Part shown: positions 21,174-33,685 of the stretch, piece after piece
How the letters are laid out: the number at the start of each line of letters is the position of its first letter
Position numbering within the stretch: the stretch's first letter is position 1
Assembly (NCBI GenBank): GCA_005656395.1
Contig: SRSI01000045.1
Location: 1 to 64,000, forward strand
DNA: 64,000 nt
Source: Strongyloides papillosus
Taxonomy: Eukaryota > Nematoda > Chromadorea > Rhabditida > Strongyloididae
Direction of reading: 5' to 3'
Made by a program: the position numbers and the translations under genes
Notes under the pieces: model-generated
What the model was told of the DNA's origin: nothing
The model's database searches: none
What the model saw: only the letters and a program-made list of their open reading frames with translations

Positions 21174-21505
21174 TGGAGCCCTCCAGGATTAATGATGGTA
21201 AATCAAGTATTGGATTTGAAAAGTTAGGCAATCATGATCCGTTGGTTTGGATCGAATCTACAACTACACCTATTCAACTAGTTGTGAATCCGGATCAACA
21301 ACTTGAGAAATTTTTATCGTTATTAGCAAAGGATTTGCAAGCGCTGATCATATCTGATAGTGACGTCACCAATTTGAATGAAGCGTCGTCAATTCTTAAA
21401 CAATTCTTAGGTAACAGTATGGATAGTTTACCAAATGAATTAAAATCGTTGAAACTAGACTACAGCGACTATCTACCGGTTTTAGAATTATGTAACCGTG
21501 CTTAA
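21173..21505 (+). pseudogene. gag remnant of element 2
   Basis: Open from the ATG at 21173, which overlaps the LTR end, to TAA at 21503-21505. It is rich in D, S and L without a recognisable Gag domain or zinc knuckle. Downstream, protein-like segments continue in other frames (about 21540-21735, for example FIQDWVKKEETINLESLK), which shows that frameshifts split a longer gag. Confidence 0.55.
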
Positions 21506-21788
21506 CCTCTGATAAAACGTCTCTTTAATTGTAGTTCTAAAGAGTCAGAGATCGTGTGTTTACTGATGCTGAGTTACGGTCTCCTACTACTTTTATTCAA
21601 GATTGGGTAAAAAAAGAAGAAACCATCAATTTAGAGTCGTTGAAGCACTTTGAGCTTGCCAACCGCAATATGTTACACAGTGAGGAGCAGGTGAAAAGAA
21701 AAAAAAATCCTACACAATCTTTTGTGGGGAAATGAAAATTAAATTGGAGGACAAACCTGGGTTATTGGTTTCCTCAGTACCTAAATAG

Positions 21789-24700
21789 AGTGAACAGGTT
21801 TGGTTTAATAATAAATGGTCTGTAGTATCATGTTTGGATAGTGGAGCAGGTTTGAATTACATACCCATTGATTTAGTTAAAGAGTGGCAGATTTCGTTCG
21901 ATGAGGATGATAAAGTAGAAATTTTACAACTTTTGGGCGAGTCAGTTCGGTGTTATGGTTCAGTGGTTTTAGACATTAAAGTGGGAGAGTACGAGGAGAA
22001 ATCGGCAAAGTTTTATATTTGGGAAGTTCCTGATACGATTGTTGGTTTTTCTTCGCTCCAATCTATGGGATTGATTCCAAGTATTCATAAGGTTGAAGAT
22101 AAAGCTTCAAAAAAGAACATACCGGTGGTCGAGAAAATACCTTCTTGTGACAATACATCGGATGGTGGAAGTATCACTCCTGTGGAGAATACGAATCGCA
22201 TTATGTTAAATGTAGAGCTTCTCAGTACTTATGTTCCTAAGATAATTCCATATAGAAAAATTAAAAATCCTGAACTAGCTGAATTAACTAAACGTCGACT
22301 TCAGGAAGAAGTTGATATGGGATGTTATGTTAAGGTGTCTAGAAGTGAAGTGAAGTCAGCTCATCCTGTTGTCATTGTACCGAAAGAAAATTCTGTCCGA
22401 ATTTGTGGGGATTACACGTATCTGAATAAGTCTGTTGTGAAGCCACCTTCTGTGGAATTGGCTAATATTCAATCGGTATTGTCAATACCTAAGGGTAAGT
22501 TGCGCTACTTGTCGAAATTGGATATCTCTAATGCATTCAAACAATGTCTTCTCCCTCCTCATATACTGGATCATTCTGTTATTACTACTCAGTTTGGGTT
22601 TTATAAGCCTCTTAGGGGTGTTTTTGGAATTTCTAGTATTCCAATTTTGTTTGAACAAGAATTATCATATTTGTTTCAGGATCTCCAAGTAATTCGTTAT
22701 TTAGATGATCTTTTCATTTATGGTGAATCCTTGGAAGAACATAATTATTTTTTATCAAAGTGTAAAGAAATAATGGCACAATGGAATTTACCCGTTAATG
22801 AATCTAAAGAACAAATTTTAGCACCTGAAATTGATTTCTTAGGATATATTATTCGTTGTGATGGTTCTATTACTGCCAAAGAAAAATATAAAAAAATGTT
22901 ATATCAGCGATCTACTTCTAATTCTCAACTCTTATCTTTCATAGAACGTATGACTTATCTGAAGCAGATGTTTAGTGATTTCTCTAAAACGATGCGCCCG
23001 TTATATGTTAAATCTAATGAAGAGTTTTATTGGGATGATAGAAGAGAAGCTGCATGGTTGTGTATGATCAACCAATTTCAGAATTTGCATGTGTTGCATA
23101 CTATTTCCGATGAGACAAAGCAGATGGTAATAATTCCTTAGGCTGATGAAGAAACGATTTCCGCTTTAATTTTTTGTGAGAATCAACTGTTTTATTCATC
23201 TTCTAGGGTTTTACAGAACTCTGAATGTCATTATCCTTGGGAAAACAAATTACTATTGATAACAGTGGAAATGTTAGAATTGTTTAAAACTGTAATGTCT
23301 CACAGACAAGTTAAGGTAGTGGTGCCTACTACACAAATGGTGAAATTTTTTTCTTCTTATATGGATAATTATAATTACAAGTCATCCACGTTTACTCGGT
23401 TAATGATGAGGCTTATTCCGTTTCAAGTTCAATTTATTACAGATAGAAACCACAAGTCGGATAATGACATGGTGTGTGATGTTCCGTTCTTGGTGGAAGA
23501 ATCTCTAATTCGTGATGAAAAGAATGAGTTTTCGTTAGATACGATTCGTACTGCGTCAATTTCTGATGATGTAGTTACAAGGGTGAGAGAGGAAAAGTTT
23601 ACCGGCCTTCCAGTACAGTTGTATAACAAGGAATTAAAAATAATAGATGGTATATTATATGTCAATTCTAGAATATTTGTTCCTGGAGTGTTAGCTGAAC
23701 AATTGTTATCATTTTTGCACGGTTATCATTTTTCACGTATTCATATGACGCGGGCATTAGCCAGTAAATATGCATTACTTAACTATTCTCGTTTAATAGT
23801 AGAATTTATAAATAATTGTTCTATATGTTGTCAAGCTAAACGTAATATGAATTCTTGTATTGGAAGTTTACCAGATACCCAGTATTTCAATGAACGTATT
23901 TCAATTGATAATGCTCAATTTGGTCACTTACATTTTTGCACAATTGTAGAACATTATTTCAATATTATGTTTGCACGTCCGTTAAAAGACTATTCTTCTA
24001 GACATATCATTAAGGTGATTTCAGATTATATTGAATCTTATAGACTACCAGATATGTTGTTGTCAGATAATCATAGACCGCTGATTTCAAAGGAGTTAAA
24101 CGATTTTTTGTCGTCTAAAAGTGTTATACATTTAACTTCAATTGAATATCGCTCCACCAGTAATGGTCAAGTGGAGAACGCCATTCAAACTATCAAGCAA
24201 GGTCTACGAGTACATTTATCTTTAGAAGAAAGTGTCAAAAGAGCAAATTTAATAATTGGAATAAATGGGCATAATGCTTTAGATAGAATGAAACAGGGTC
24301 TTGTTTCATCAAAATTATCTCGTGTTTCCTTGTCAAAAAAATATTTTGTCATTCAAATTCAGTGTGTTGGTCAGTGTTACTTCAAAAAGAAATATTTAAA
24401 TGATGTATACTTGCCAGGCAAGATAACTCAAAAAGTGGGAAATTTTTATGTTATTGAATATGAGGGTGGTTACTTTCTTCGAAATAAAGATGCTGTTAAT
24501 GTGTTATTATTGGAAATTGATAATATATCAAAAGCTTTGCCTATTTGAGAAGTCAAGGAGCAAATTTCGAAGGGGGAAGTCACGAGTGAAAATGAAAACA
24601 CGATATCAAGTGGATCTGAGATAGAAGAAATTTCAGATGAAATGAAGGTAGAAAGGAAATCATTTCCCTTTTTGAAATTAGATTCTAACGATCAAATATA

Positions 24701-25169
24701 CCAAGAAATATTTAATTTTAAGTTTGCCGTAGCGTCAGATGGAGGTTGTAAAAAAGATAAAGCTTCAGCTACTATTCTTTTTGAAATAGATGGGAAACTT
24801 AAAACAATTGAAAAAAAAAATGAACTTAGAACTACATGTGATCCAGTTACAAAAGCCCAATTACTTGAAGTCTTAGCTGTTAAAAATGCTATAAGGTTGA
24901 TAGTCAAAAATAAGTTAATGGAGCATGAAAGAGCTTTGATCATTGATTCAAGTAATGCAGCCTCTAAGGTAGCTGAAATATTTAGCTGGAAAGAAAGAGA
25001 ATTCAAAAAATATGATGGATCTCCAGCGAAACATATTGAAACTTGGAAGGAGACTTATAACCTTATCAATGAGCATCAATTACAATTACATGTTATCAAA
25101 GTCAAAAGCCATACGAATTTTTTACTTAATGATTTAATTGATGGATTAGCAAATCAAGGGGGATGCTAG
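21789..25169 (+). pseudogene. pol of element 2: protease, RT, degenerate RNase H, integrase, C-terminal RNase H
   Basis: One frame of 1127 codons broken by TAG at 23139-23141 and TGA at 24546-24548, with a further TAG at 21786. Protease DSGA is at 21837. RT has KLDISNAFKQCLL and YLDD (D codons at 22703-22708). The tether after RT (about 23090-23400) lacks the RNase H acidic residues. The integrase has a CSICC zinc-finger end, then an SDNHRPL aspartate and NGQVENAIQ glutamate. Beyond the TGA, a separate RNase H reads ASDGG (24738), LLEVLAV (24867), IIDSS (24945) and DGLAN (25140), giving D-E-D-D. The stop TAG lies inside the 3' LTR start. No restored frame is offered. Confidence 0.85.
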
Positions 25170-25298
25170 ATTTTGAACAAACTCTCTGGTTTGGAAGAGC
25201 GTCCGATCCCAATTTTAAGTATAGTTTTTTATATTATTATTTTCTTTTCTATATCGCTAGTGTAATAAACTTTATTGTAATATTAAGTGTATCTAGCA
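25164..25298 (+). repeat. 3' LTR of element 2
   Basis: 135 bp, TGCTAG...CTAGCA, perfect 6-bp inverted ends. The purine tract AAGGGGGA directly precedes it (25156-25163), a normal polypurine tract, in contrast to element 1. The final ~35 bp are repeated at the 5' end of the element. Confidence 0.8.
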
Positions 25299-25703
25299 AT
25301 ATAGTAAACAATTTTAAAAAATCAGATGAAATCATTTTAAAAAGATTATTAAATAATGGTTTAGAAAGAGCAACTTTTGTGCAAAGAGTCAGGTGATGAT
25401 TACCTAAAAGATATCATTTTTCACACATAATTGTATAAAATATTGTTCTTTTACGATATGTATTTATGCATTCTAAACTTTAAAATAAGTTTAAATTTAA
25501 AAAAAATTAAAGAAATTTTTTTTGTCAAATATTAATAAATCATGTAACTTTTTTTTAAGTTCCTTCTTGAGAACTATCTTGTTAAATATTATTCTTTAGC
25601 ACATCCTCTACAAAATGCGTGTAATACCATAGAAATATATCGTCTAAAAAAGTTAAAAAATGTTTTTTTCTTTCAACTGTGATGTGATCTTTGGCTCACC
25701 CTG
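25299..25703 (+). mobile_element. right end of a TA-targeting transposon (family of 32.78-33.68 kb)
   Basis: From about 25384 it follows 33367-33681 (shared TTTTTTTTAAGTTC, AAAATGCGT-TAATACCATA, CAACTGTGATG) and ends GGCTCACCCTG at 25703, then TA. The first ~90 bases encode VNNFKKSDEIILKRLLNNG, which resembles the continuation of the helix-turn-helix relic found at 33135-33314. Confidence 0.6.
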
Positions 25704-28700
25704 TAGTTCTAATAATTTAAATTAGTTAGTTTAAATTTTTTTCGATAACATTTTTATAATTTATAAAAAAAACTTATTATGAAGGTAAGTCATGACTCGT
25801 AATACTATTTGATACTTGGTAACACCTTTAAAAACAATTAAATAAAAGTAAATATAAACATAACATATCTTACCATTAAGATGAAAAAAAACAACAACTT
25901 AAAAACCATTCTTTAATTTTAAAACGTTGTGCATTAATTTTAAAATAACCATTCAAAATAAAATACTATTGATAAATGATATAAAGCTTTTGTAAAAAAC
26001 AATTAATTCAATTTAAAAACTCACTATAATACATTACAAAGAAATTACTAGCAATAAATTAACATTATAAAAATTCTAACTTATAATTCATTTTCACTTT
26101 TAGAATTTTTTCTATAACTATGAGTTTTACTGAAATTGCTCTATAAGAAGATTAGGATACTTTTTATTATAAGAGTAATACTAAATTAATAATGTATATA
26201 AACCTTTGTTAAAGTGGCAATACACTTTCTAAAAGTGTATATAATTTTTTATATAATTAATATAATATTTATTTATACTTTATGATTAAGAAAACGTATT
26301 TGATCATGAAAATGACACAAGTTTGCTAATTTTTCATGATTACACAAATGCATTTATAACAACAGTTTTTAATAGAAAATTTTAATTTGTAGTAATAAAA
26401 AATAGATATAATTTATTTAAAGAATAATAACTTAAAACAATAAAATAAAAACTACTAATTTACCATTGTAATCCTGAATAGATAGTAAATCCTTAAAAAA
26501 CTATTAAAATAACACAATGGTATTAAAAATATAACGTTTATAAAAGTTAAATAGAAATAAAAATGAAATATTCAATGCATTAATGTGAATTAAATGGTAA
26601 ATAAAATGGTTAGTTTTTATCTTTTGATTCATTGTTTAATTTTTTGATAATCTGGCATTATGTCTAATACCGCCTCTGAGTTGACACGATATAGATTTTG
26701 TCTTTATAAAAATGATTAATATTTTATTACGTAAACTGAGTTTAACTTAATATGATGTTTACATAATGTGTTACTACAATAATTAATGACAAACATATAA
26801 AAGAAGTAGTAATTAAAAACAAATTAGGCAAATTGAACTATTATAGTTATGAATAATTTCTGATTTCAAAAATCTCTAAAAGTTATGCAATTTTCTGATC
26901 TTAATTTTAATTCTTATGAATTTAATTAGATAATGAATAAAGCTTTAATAAGTCACTACTTTAGTAATTTAAAATGAAACTTTATACTGGCTTGTCAGAC
27001 ATTAATAGGTTTTAAATAAAAAACAAATCAAATTATAGAAAAAACTAATGTATTTAAAAAATTTAATGTTACAACATTCAGGGTGTTTAAAAAAATAGAC
27101 AATTCAATTGAGTGTCAATAGCTTTATTTAAACTTTTAAAATTTTAGGATATTAAATTCATTTGACAGTCTCATTTGTTTTCTACAATATACTCTAAAAT
27201 GGTTTTTAAATCTTAAGTTTGTTTAGCGGTTTAAATAAAGCTGTAAAAATTTATATGAGTATCAATTTTTTCTTACCTTGTAAAAAAAATAAAAACTTGT
27301 CTGCACAAAAACCATTGTAACTTTTATAATCTTTGCTATCTTTCTACAATATAATAGTTATTTGATATCCCAACTTTTTTCTTTAAAATATGTAAAGATT
27401 CATTGTTAAAAGTCAATAATATTAAAGTTATAAAACATTATGTTTCTTTGTTAAATAATAAAAAAGATTTAATATAAATTTTTAAATTTTTTAATATTTT
27501 ACTAAAAAATGAAAAGCAAATAGTTAAATAATATTATTAATTGATATTTTATAAGTTTAAATATTTATTAGTATGTATTATCAAGATTATATTAAAGTTT
27601 AAAGTTCTAGACTTATAATTGTTAATATATTAAAGGAAAAATGCTTACTACAAAAAATCTATAGCTTTATTTATAATAGACATTTAACAATGTTTCTTTC
27701 CATACTTTATAAGGAACTGGACTGTCGACTGATATTAATATTATAAAAAAATATCATATACAAAAAGATATGTTTGTTTTTTTAAAAAGAAAGTATAGAA
27801 AAAATAGCCGTCACATAAAACTTTAAACTTTCTTTGAACTTAAGATTAAAAAAACAATCGTGAAGTATATTGTGGAAAACAAGTAAGCTTATCAGATTAA
27901 TATAATATTATATTATAAAATTTTATATGGCATAATAAAATTTTCGATGCTCAATAATATCACGTATCTTTCGAGACATCCCATAGAATGTGATCATAAA
28001 TTAAATTATCTACAAGCATCAACCATATTATAATAAGCAATCTAAAGGGTATAAACTTCTTCTAAACATAATATGTTTAAATAATATTATGCTTATCTGA
28101 TAGCTCAAACTATTTTCTATAATATATTTTAAAATCAGTTATTAAATATTATTTTTAAATAAAGTTATGAAACATTAAATGTTACTTATTTTTTATATTA
28201 AATATAACTTTTTTTTAAAATTATTTTATAAAAAACTGAGAGCAAATTTACAACTACAATCTCAAATTAATAGTATTATTATAATTATTTGCTACTCTTT
28301 ATTATCACAAATATGAATATTTTTAAATACTTAAATTTAATAGCTTGATAATTGATAATAACTTTCATTTTAAAGTATTCATAACTTTACTTACAATAGA
28401 TATCTAACAAAGAATATTGAAATATGTTGTATAAAGGAATTTGAACTACTAGATAAGTATAATATTTTAAAAAGTTGTTGTGTTTGGAAAAATTACATAA
28501 TTTTAAATAATTAGCAAATTTTAAAATTATCAGAAAAAAATAGAGACCATATAAACGCTTTTAACTAGATCATAAATCAATCTTTTTTACTTTTCTTAAA
28601 ATACTTTTTAAATAAATATTAAGCTTTAAAAAAGTTATAAGATCATTTAAACGTCTTGACCTTGAAAAAAGTTATACTTCTTCAAGTTATTTTAATTACT

Positions 28701-29594
28701 TCGTTGGCTTCTACTGTATTTAAATTTTTTCCTCGTTTTGTAAATATGAAGAATTATTTGTTTGTTAATTTCTCCATTCGCCACTCGAATCAAGAACATT
28801 GCGAGTTTTACATCTAATTTAAAAAGTCTTTTAAATCTGTAATTATATTGAATTTAAAAGGCTATGAATATTTCAATAATATTCATTATGAATAAAATTC
28901 AAACACTTATGTTCTTCATGAATTTTTGAAATTTTTGCTGTTTTTCTCATTAGGTTGAAATCATTATCCTGCAATTTTTTGCATTTCTTTTGTTATTATT
29001 AAAGTTTAGAATAGAAGTATCTACCTTTTTTTACTATTTTTTAACTGAAACATTATATGATTTTATTCTGTATTTGATAAAAAATTTTCATGCTTGCATT
29101 ACTTATACTGTACAAAATTTGAACAAATTCTGGTTTTTTAATTTGGTTTCCAAGTAATTTGCGGTGGCTTGTGGAATCACTATTTGTCAAAATTGTATTC
29201 AAGATAGTCAATTCAACAAAATATACGAAAAATTGCAATATTTTTAGTATGAAATTTGAAAGTAGAGATCAATATCAAATATTTTACCATGGCTATACAC
29301 ATTTTAATATTTACATTATTGATCATTCTACAACGTTAATTTCGTATATTTTTAATCTTCCAAATCTTTAAAACTTTATAAAAGAAAGTGCATATTTTTT
29401 TAATGTGTTAGCTTTAATAAATTTTCATAGTTATGGACATATAAATTATTTTTCATTGGAATTAAAATTTTACTATTGGTGACCGGCTCTATAAAGAAAT
29501 AAGATTAGTCTAATAACATAAGACAATGTAAAATGATATAAAAATAACACAATGATAATTATTATTTAATTCAACATATTTATACTCATTTATA
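25704..29594. other. 3.9 kb AT-rich intergenic region with diverged internal repeats
   Basis: No gene supported. A MITE-like end CAGGGTGTTTAAAAAAATAG lies at about 27069, with a small inverted repeat (AGCTTTATTTAAACTT near 27119, its complement near 27225). Segments at 27.19-27.7 kb, 28.1-28.5 kb and 28.6 kb share words such as TAAATAAAG and AAGATTCATTGTTAAAAGTC with 36.4-36.6 kb, so they are copies of one dispersed repeat. Short open frames near 29.05-29.37 kb overlap on both strands and look like chance. Confidence 0.5.
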
Positions 29595-30067
29595 CACTGA
29601 GGAAAATTTTTTGTGCGGCTCTTTGCGGTTGCAAAAGTTTGCGGCTTTTTGCGGTTGATAGAAAATTTGACCTAGTTAAATTTATATTTTTGCAGATATT
29701 TTGTTTATAAATGAAATGTATTTAATTTTATTAGTAAAATAAATATTCATATTACCGTTGAAGTTATTATTTATCAATTAAAGAAATTTTAAATTTTTTA
29801 AAATTTAAAAAAAAAGGTAAAACATGTTTAATAAACATTTGAATAATGTTTTTTTATTATAATAACTATTTGTTTCTTCCTACATTTAATCAAAAACCAT
29901 ACATCATATAAAATGTGGTATCTTTTACTGAAGAAGTATCAACAGTTGTAAATGTCGTGGTAGAAGAAAACATAATTTTACTGCGTTTATAATAATTTTG
30001 CGGTTTACCATTTCTGATTATAAACCGCAAATGCTTGCGGTTTCTATCCGCAAAATTTTTCTCAGTG
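29595..30067. mobile_element. MITE with CACTGAG ends
   Basis: 473 bp flanked by TA. The ends are inverted repeats: CACTGAGGAAAATTTTTTGT at the left and reversed right CACTGAGAAAAATTTTGCGG. The word TTTGCGG or its complement recurs several times near both ends (29630-29660, 29996-30055), giving sub-terminal repeats where a transposase could bind. No coding capacity. Confidence 0.75.
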
Positions 30068-30146
30068 TAGTACCTTATATTCAATTATTACAAGAATTAT
30101 CAAAATTCTTATTCCTTCTTTCTTAAAATAGAACTTAAAGTTATCA

Positions 30147-31530
30147 CTATATCCATACCATTTTAATCATTATTTGTTGTATTTTTCTTTTGTTGTCTAA
30201 CTTTAAATGTGTAATACATAATCTTTTAGGTTTACCTTTTGATTTAGTATTAACCAAGCAATTATTATCTAATCTTTTTATGATTTTATATCTACCAATA
30301 TATTTAGTATCCAGTTTATTCTTAGAAGGTAGCTTGATCCACACATCAGCATCAACTTTCAATTTCGGCAAATTTCTTACTGGAATAGATTCAGCTTTCT
30401 ACTTTCCATGAGAACGTTTCTCTCCTTGTTGTTGTTTGGTGATTTTAGCCACAAAATCAAACACTGTTTTACGACTTATTGGATCTTTAATATAATCCAC
30501 AATGTATTCAGCAGACTTATTTGATAAATCTTCATCAGGCATTAAACTTTTCCACCCATAAAATACTTGATGAGAAGTAGCCTTTATAGATTTGTAAATT
30601 ATATTATTTAAAGCAAATTGAATAGCCGGTACAAAATCATCCCAAGCATTTTGACAAGTAAATAGAGCCATTTTTTTCCACAAAATTTTTTTAATACTTC
30701 TAAATTGTCTCTCAGCTATGCAATTGTTGAGATGGTAATAAATATTTCTTACTCTTATTGAAATCCCAAGATTTGCAGCAGCGTCAATAAAATATCGATT
30801 AGTGTAATATGTAACACCATCCGTTAATAATGTATACGGAATACCACGAACATAAATAAAATTGTCTAGCATTTTATTCCAAATTTCTTCATCTGTTATA
30901 GTTTTTAAGGGTGATAAACAAACAAAACGTGACAGAGTATCCGTAAAATATAACAGGTATTTATGCTCATTCATTGCCCCATTTAATGCTCTTAGAACAT
31001 CACTACAGACTATTTCTGATGGCAATTTAATTGTAACAATTTTCATATCAACTTTATTCTTATATAATTTATTATTAACTGCCATACATTTCTCATATGA
31101 TTTTAAGTAATTTATGTAATTAGTGGCAATACCATCATAGTTGATACGTAATTTTAACAAGCTGATCGTTCTACTGTAATCAAGATAACCAATATTATTG
31201 TGAAAACTTTTAAATATCTTCATTAACGTGCCATTGTCAGAGCGAGATGTTATGAGTTTATCATTTTCAGTTAAAACTATACGACGTACATATTGACGAC
31301 TTAAAGAATCAGCAGGTTTCATGGAGGCAGCATTTTTGTACTTAATATCAATGTCAAATGAATTAATTGTTTCAAGCATATCCATTACTCTTGCACATTT
31401 AGAATTTTTCACAAACGAAGACATAGGTTTGTGATCACATAAAATTGTCAAACGTGAGCCAGTCAATAGATCCATATAATGATTTAATGCCATAATTATT
31501 CCTCTTAATTCAATTTCTAAAGCAGACGAC
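30147..31530 (-). pseudogene. gypsy RNase H-integrase relic (element 3)
   Basis: Minus strand. RNase H motifs SALEIELRGI, ILCDHKPM and ADSLSRQ are followed by an integrase core with SDVLRALNGAM, LLTDGVTYY and NCIAERQFRS, then an in-frame TAG (30401-30399). The same frame continues as an integrase C-terminal domain (VDADVWIKLPSKN, YIGRYKIIKRL) to a stop at 30147. Here the RNase H is in the normal place and there is no extra domain after the integrase, so it belongs to a different lineage from elements 1 and 2. Gag, protease and RT are absent and no LTR is visible. The open frame extends artificially upstream to 31784 through a short tandem repeat. Confidence 0.8.
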
Positions 31531-31689
31531 TTCACACAAAACCTAAACATGTCTTTTCGACTAAAAATGCTCAGAATGCTACAAAATGCAGGTGATGTTA
31601 AAATAACCGACCATCCAGAATGGCGTAAGCAACAGGCAGCATTCTTTTCTATTTTTCGTCTACATTCTAAGTCATTTTTTATGCTATTG

Positions 31690-31790
31690 CCGTACAAATT
31701 TTGCATACATATTTTTAAATCATTTTGTGTATACATTGAAATTTTGTTTTGCATATACATTTCTACCTCGTTTTGTATATGCAAAATGAG
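31690..31790. repeat. ~24-27 bp tandem repeat
   Basis: About four imperfect units each containing TTTTG(C/T)ATATACA or TTTTGCATACAT. The right palindrome arm has the same array in inverted order (39945-40035). On the minus strand it translates to a spurious repeating M-Q-N pattern. Confidence 0.6.
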
Positions 31791-32779
31791 CTTGAATTTA
31801 GCCTGTAGTTTTATCTATCTTAAATGTTTTTTAGACTTCCAAAGTTTTTTAGTGATTGACTCTGTTTTTAAAGTTATTAAAAATTTTTATTTGTTTTTTA
31901 CCCATTTTATACTATTTCACAGATTTATTAATGTTTTTACGCAAATTTGAAAGTTGATACAAAAAGGTAACAATAGATACAGATAATAAGAGAAATAACG
32001 GCATTAGTTTTTAATAACACATACTTACACGTATTTTTATATAATTACATTTATTTTGGAACCGTAAAATTTATTTTATTAGTCTCAAAGATCTAAAAAT
32101 TATCAAGTATAATAATATTTATTTAGATATTTTACAAGTCAGTTAAAGTCTCTCACCAAATTAAACATTCTTAAAAAGTTTAACTTGGAATTAACGCGAT
32201 GGACCACACATTACTGTAAAATCTGACATTCTTAGTTTTAGTTAGTGATCTTATAACAATAATTACATTTGGCACTTTTTATATTGATAAAAAACTAAGA
32301 TCTTAATATGTTAACATAAAAGAAATTTCACTACCACTTATTACTACTACAATTTTAGGCATTAAATGTTCGATGGTTATCTTATAGAGTAAGGATTATG
32401 ATTATTAGCAGTTGTAGCTGGTGATTTTATATATGTATGAGATTTGAAAAAATTACTAGGAAACTCTTAATTGTTGGTTGATTAGAGAGAATCAAGAATG
32501 TACCACGAATAATGTGATTTTTTTGTAGACATTGTAAAAAAAATTATTTATTTAAGAGTTTATTATTTAAAATACGTTTCTTGAGAAACTCGAACAAGGT
32601 GGGACAAGCAAAAATCTAAGACCCTATTTTTATATGCTTAAACAAAACCCCTAGGTGACATATTACCACATATAAAATATTAGCTTCATATCTCCACTAT
32701 ACGCGTTTTTATGGCTTCAGAAACTTTTTGACCATGATTGGGTATCTCAAAAACTACTTTATGAAACTATATCAATATA
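31780..32779 (+). repeat. near-identical ~1-kb outer palindrome arm, left
   Basis: Matches 38947-39955 on the opposite strand with only a handful of differences over the ~850 bp that I compared base by base. Neighbouring parts of the palindrome on both sides are clearly more diverged. No open frame of note; the content itself is unidentified. Confidence 0.8.
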
Positions 32780-33681
32780 CAGGGTGGGCCAAAATATGCA
32801 TCACAGTTGCATGAAACACTTTATAACTGTTATAACTTTTTTTATTGTAGACGTATTTTTATGATATCATACGTATTTTGTACAGAACAATTTATAGAAT
32901 AATATACCACAAGATCGTTCTTAAAAACGGTCTTAATAAAAAGTTTTATTAAGTTAAATAAAAATGTTTATATTTTTGTTTTAAAAGTGCATCTTAAAAT
33001 ATTTCAATTTATTTAAAAATAAATGCTAGATGTTTAAAATGTTACTTTGAAACATTTTTCTTCATAAAATATTTTGTTTATACAATATTCATTTCTTCCA
33101 TATATTTTAAACATTTTTTACCTTTGTTACCTCTTTAAGAAAGTGTTCTACTGAAGCATGGACAAAAACAGTTCGTGATTACTACACCAACAGATGTTCA
33201 ATTGTTACAACTCATAACTTATTCAAAATCTACTACAATGTGACCCAAGCTTCGTCAAGACATGCAATATTAAGTGTGGTAAATCATTTCAAAGAGTTAG
33301 ATAAAACAATTTAATAAGAGTAATATTTAGTGTTTTATAATTAACAAGCTTTTGCAAGGAATTAAATGGTGATCATTTAAAAGATAACATTTTTCATACA
33401 TAATTGCGTGAAATATTGACTTATTACGAATGGTATCTATGTGCTTTAAACTTAAAAATAAGTTTAAATTGAAAAAAAATTAAGAAATACTTTTTTTAAA
33501 TGTAAAATATTAAGAAATTAAAAAACTTTTTTTTAAGTTCATCCTTGAAAACGATCTTGTAATATATTTTTCTCTAACAAATTCTCTGCAAAATGCGTAT
33601 AATACCATAAAAATATGTCGCCTACAAAAAAAGTAATAAAGTGTTATATTGCAACTGTGATGCATATTTTGGCCCACCCTA
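32780..33681 (+). mobile_element. TA-targeting transposon with ~170-bp inverted ends and a transposase fragment
   Basis: 902 bp. Left end CAGGGTGGGCCAAAATATGC; reversed right end TAGGGTGGGCCAAAATATGC, both followed by ATCACAGTTGCA. TA precedes it at 32778-32779. The inside contains a helix-turn-helix transposase fragment (33135-33314). It is the left of two adjacent insertions in the left palindrome arm. Confidence 0.8.
33135..33314 (+). pseudogene. helix-turn-helix transposase fragment
   Basis: 59 codons then TAA. CSTEAWTKTVRDYYTNRCSI followed by HNLFKIYYN, SSRHAILSVVNHFKELD resembles the N-terminal helix-turn-helix module found in many mariner-superfamily transposases (pattern: r..F...f....psr.tI...v..F...g). 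No catalytic domain follows. The related right end at 25.3 kb carries a similar segment. The family assignment is tentative. Confidence 0.5.
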
Positions 33682-33685
33682 TATA

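Larger units (their letters stand above)
21098..25298 (+). mobile_element. decayed Ty3/gypsy element with C-terminal RNase H (element 2)
   Basis: Order: 5' LTR remnant, gag remnant, protease, RT, degenerate RNase H, integrase, second RNase H, 3' LTR. The 3' LTR is 135 bp with TGCTAG...CTAGCA inverted ends. The gag region is frame-shifted and pol carries two nonsense codons, so the copy is dead. The sequence just outside the 3' LTR (25299-25703) belongs to a TA-targeting DNA transposon, so element 2 probably inserted into or beside it. No target duplication could be checked because the 5' end is lost. Confidence 0.85.

Noticed and set aside
26180..26230. Possible solo LTR of element 1 (TATATAAACCTTTGTTAAAG)
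   Set aside because: Only about 20 bp resemble the LTR around its TATA box; the rest does not match.
29053..29371. Overlapping short frames on both strands
   Set aside because: No motif, no paralogue and both strands open equally, as expected by chance.
31531..31784. Upstream extension of the integrase relic frame with repeating M-Q-N residues
   Set aside because: Comes from translation of a short tandem DNA repeat; not part of a real protein domain.
31549..31950. Plus-strand hydrophobic frame and its partner at 39776-40207
   Set aside because: Both are antisense readings of the element 3 fragment plus the palindrome arm. Similarity between them reflects the inverted DNA repeat, not a protein.
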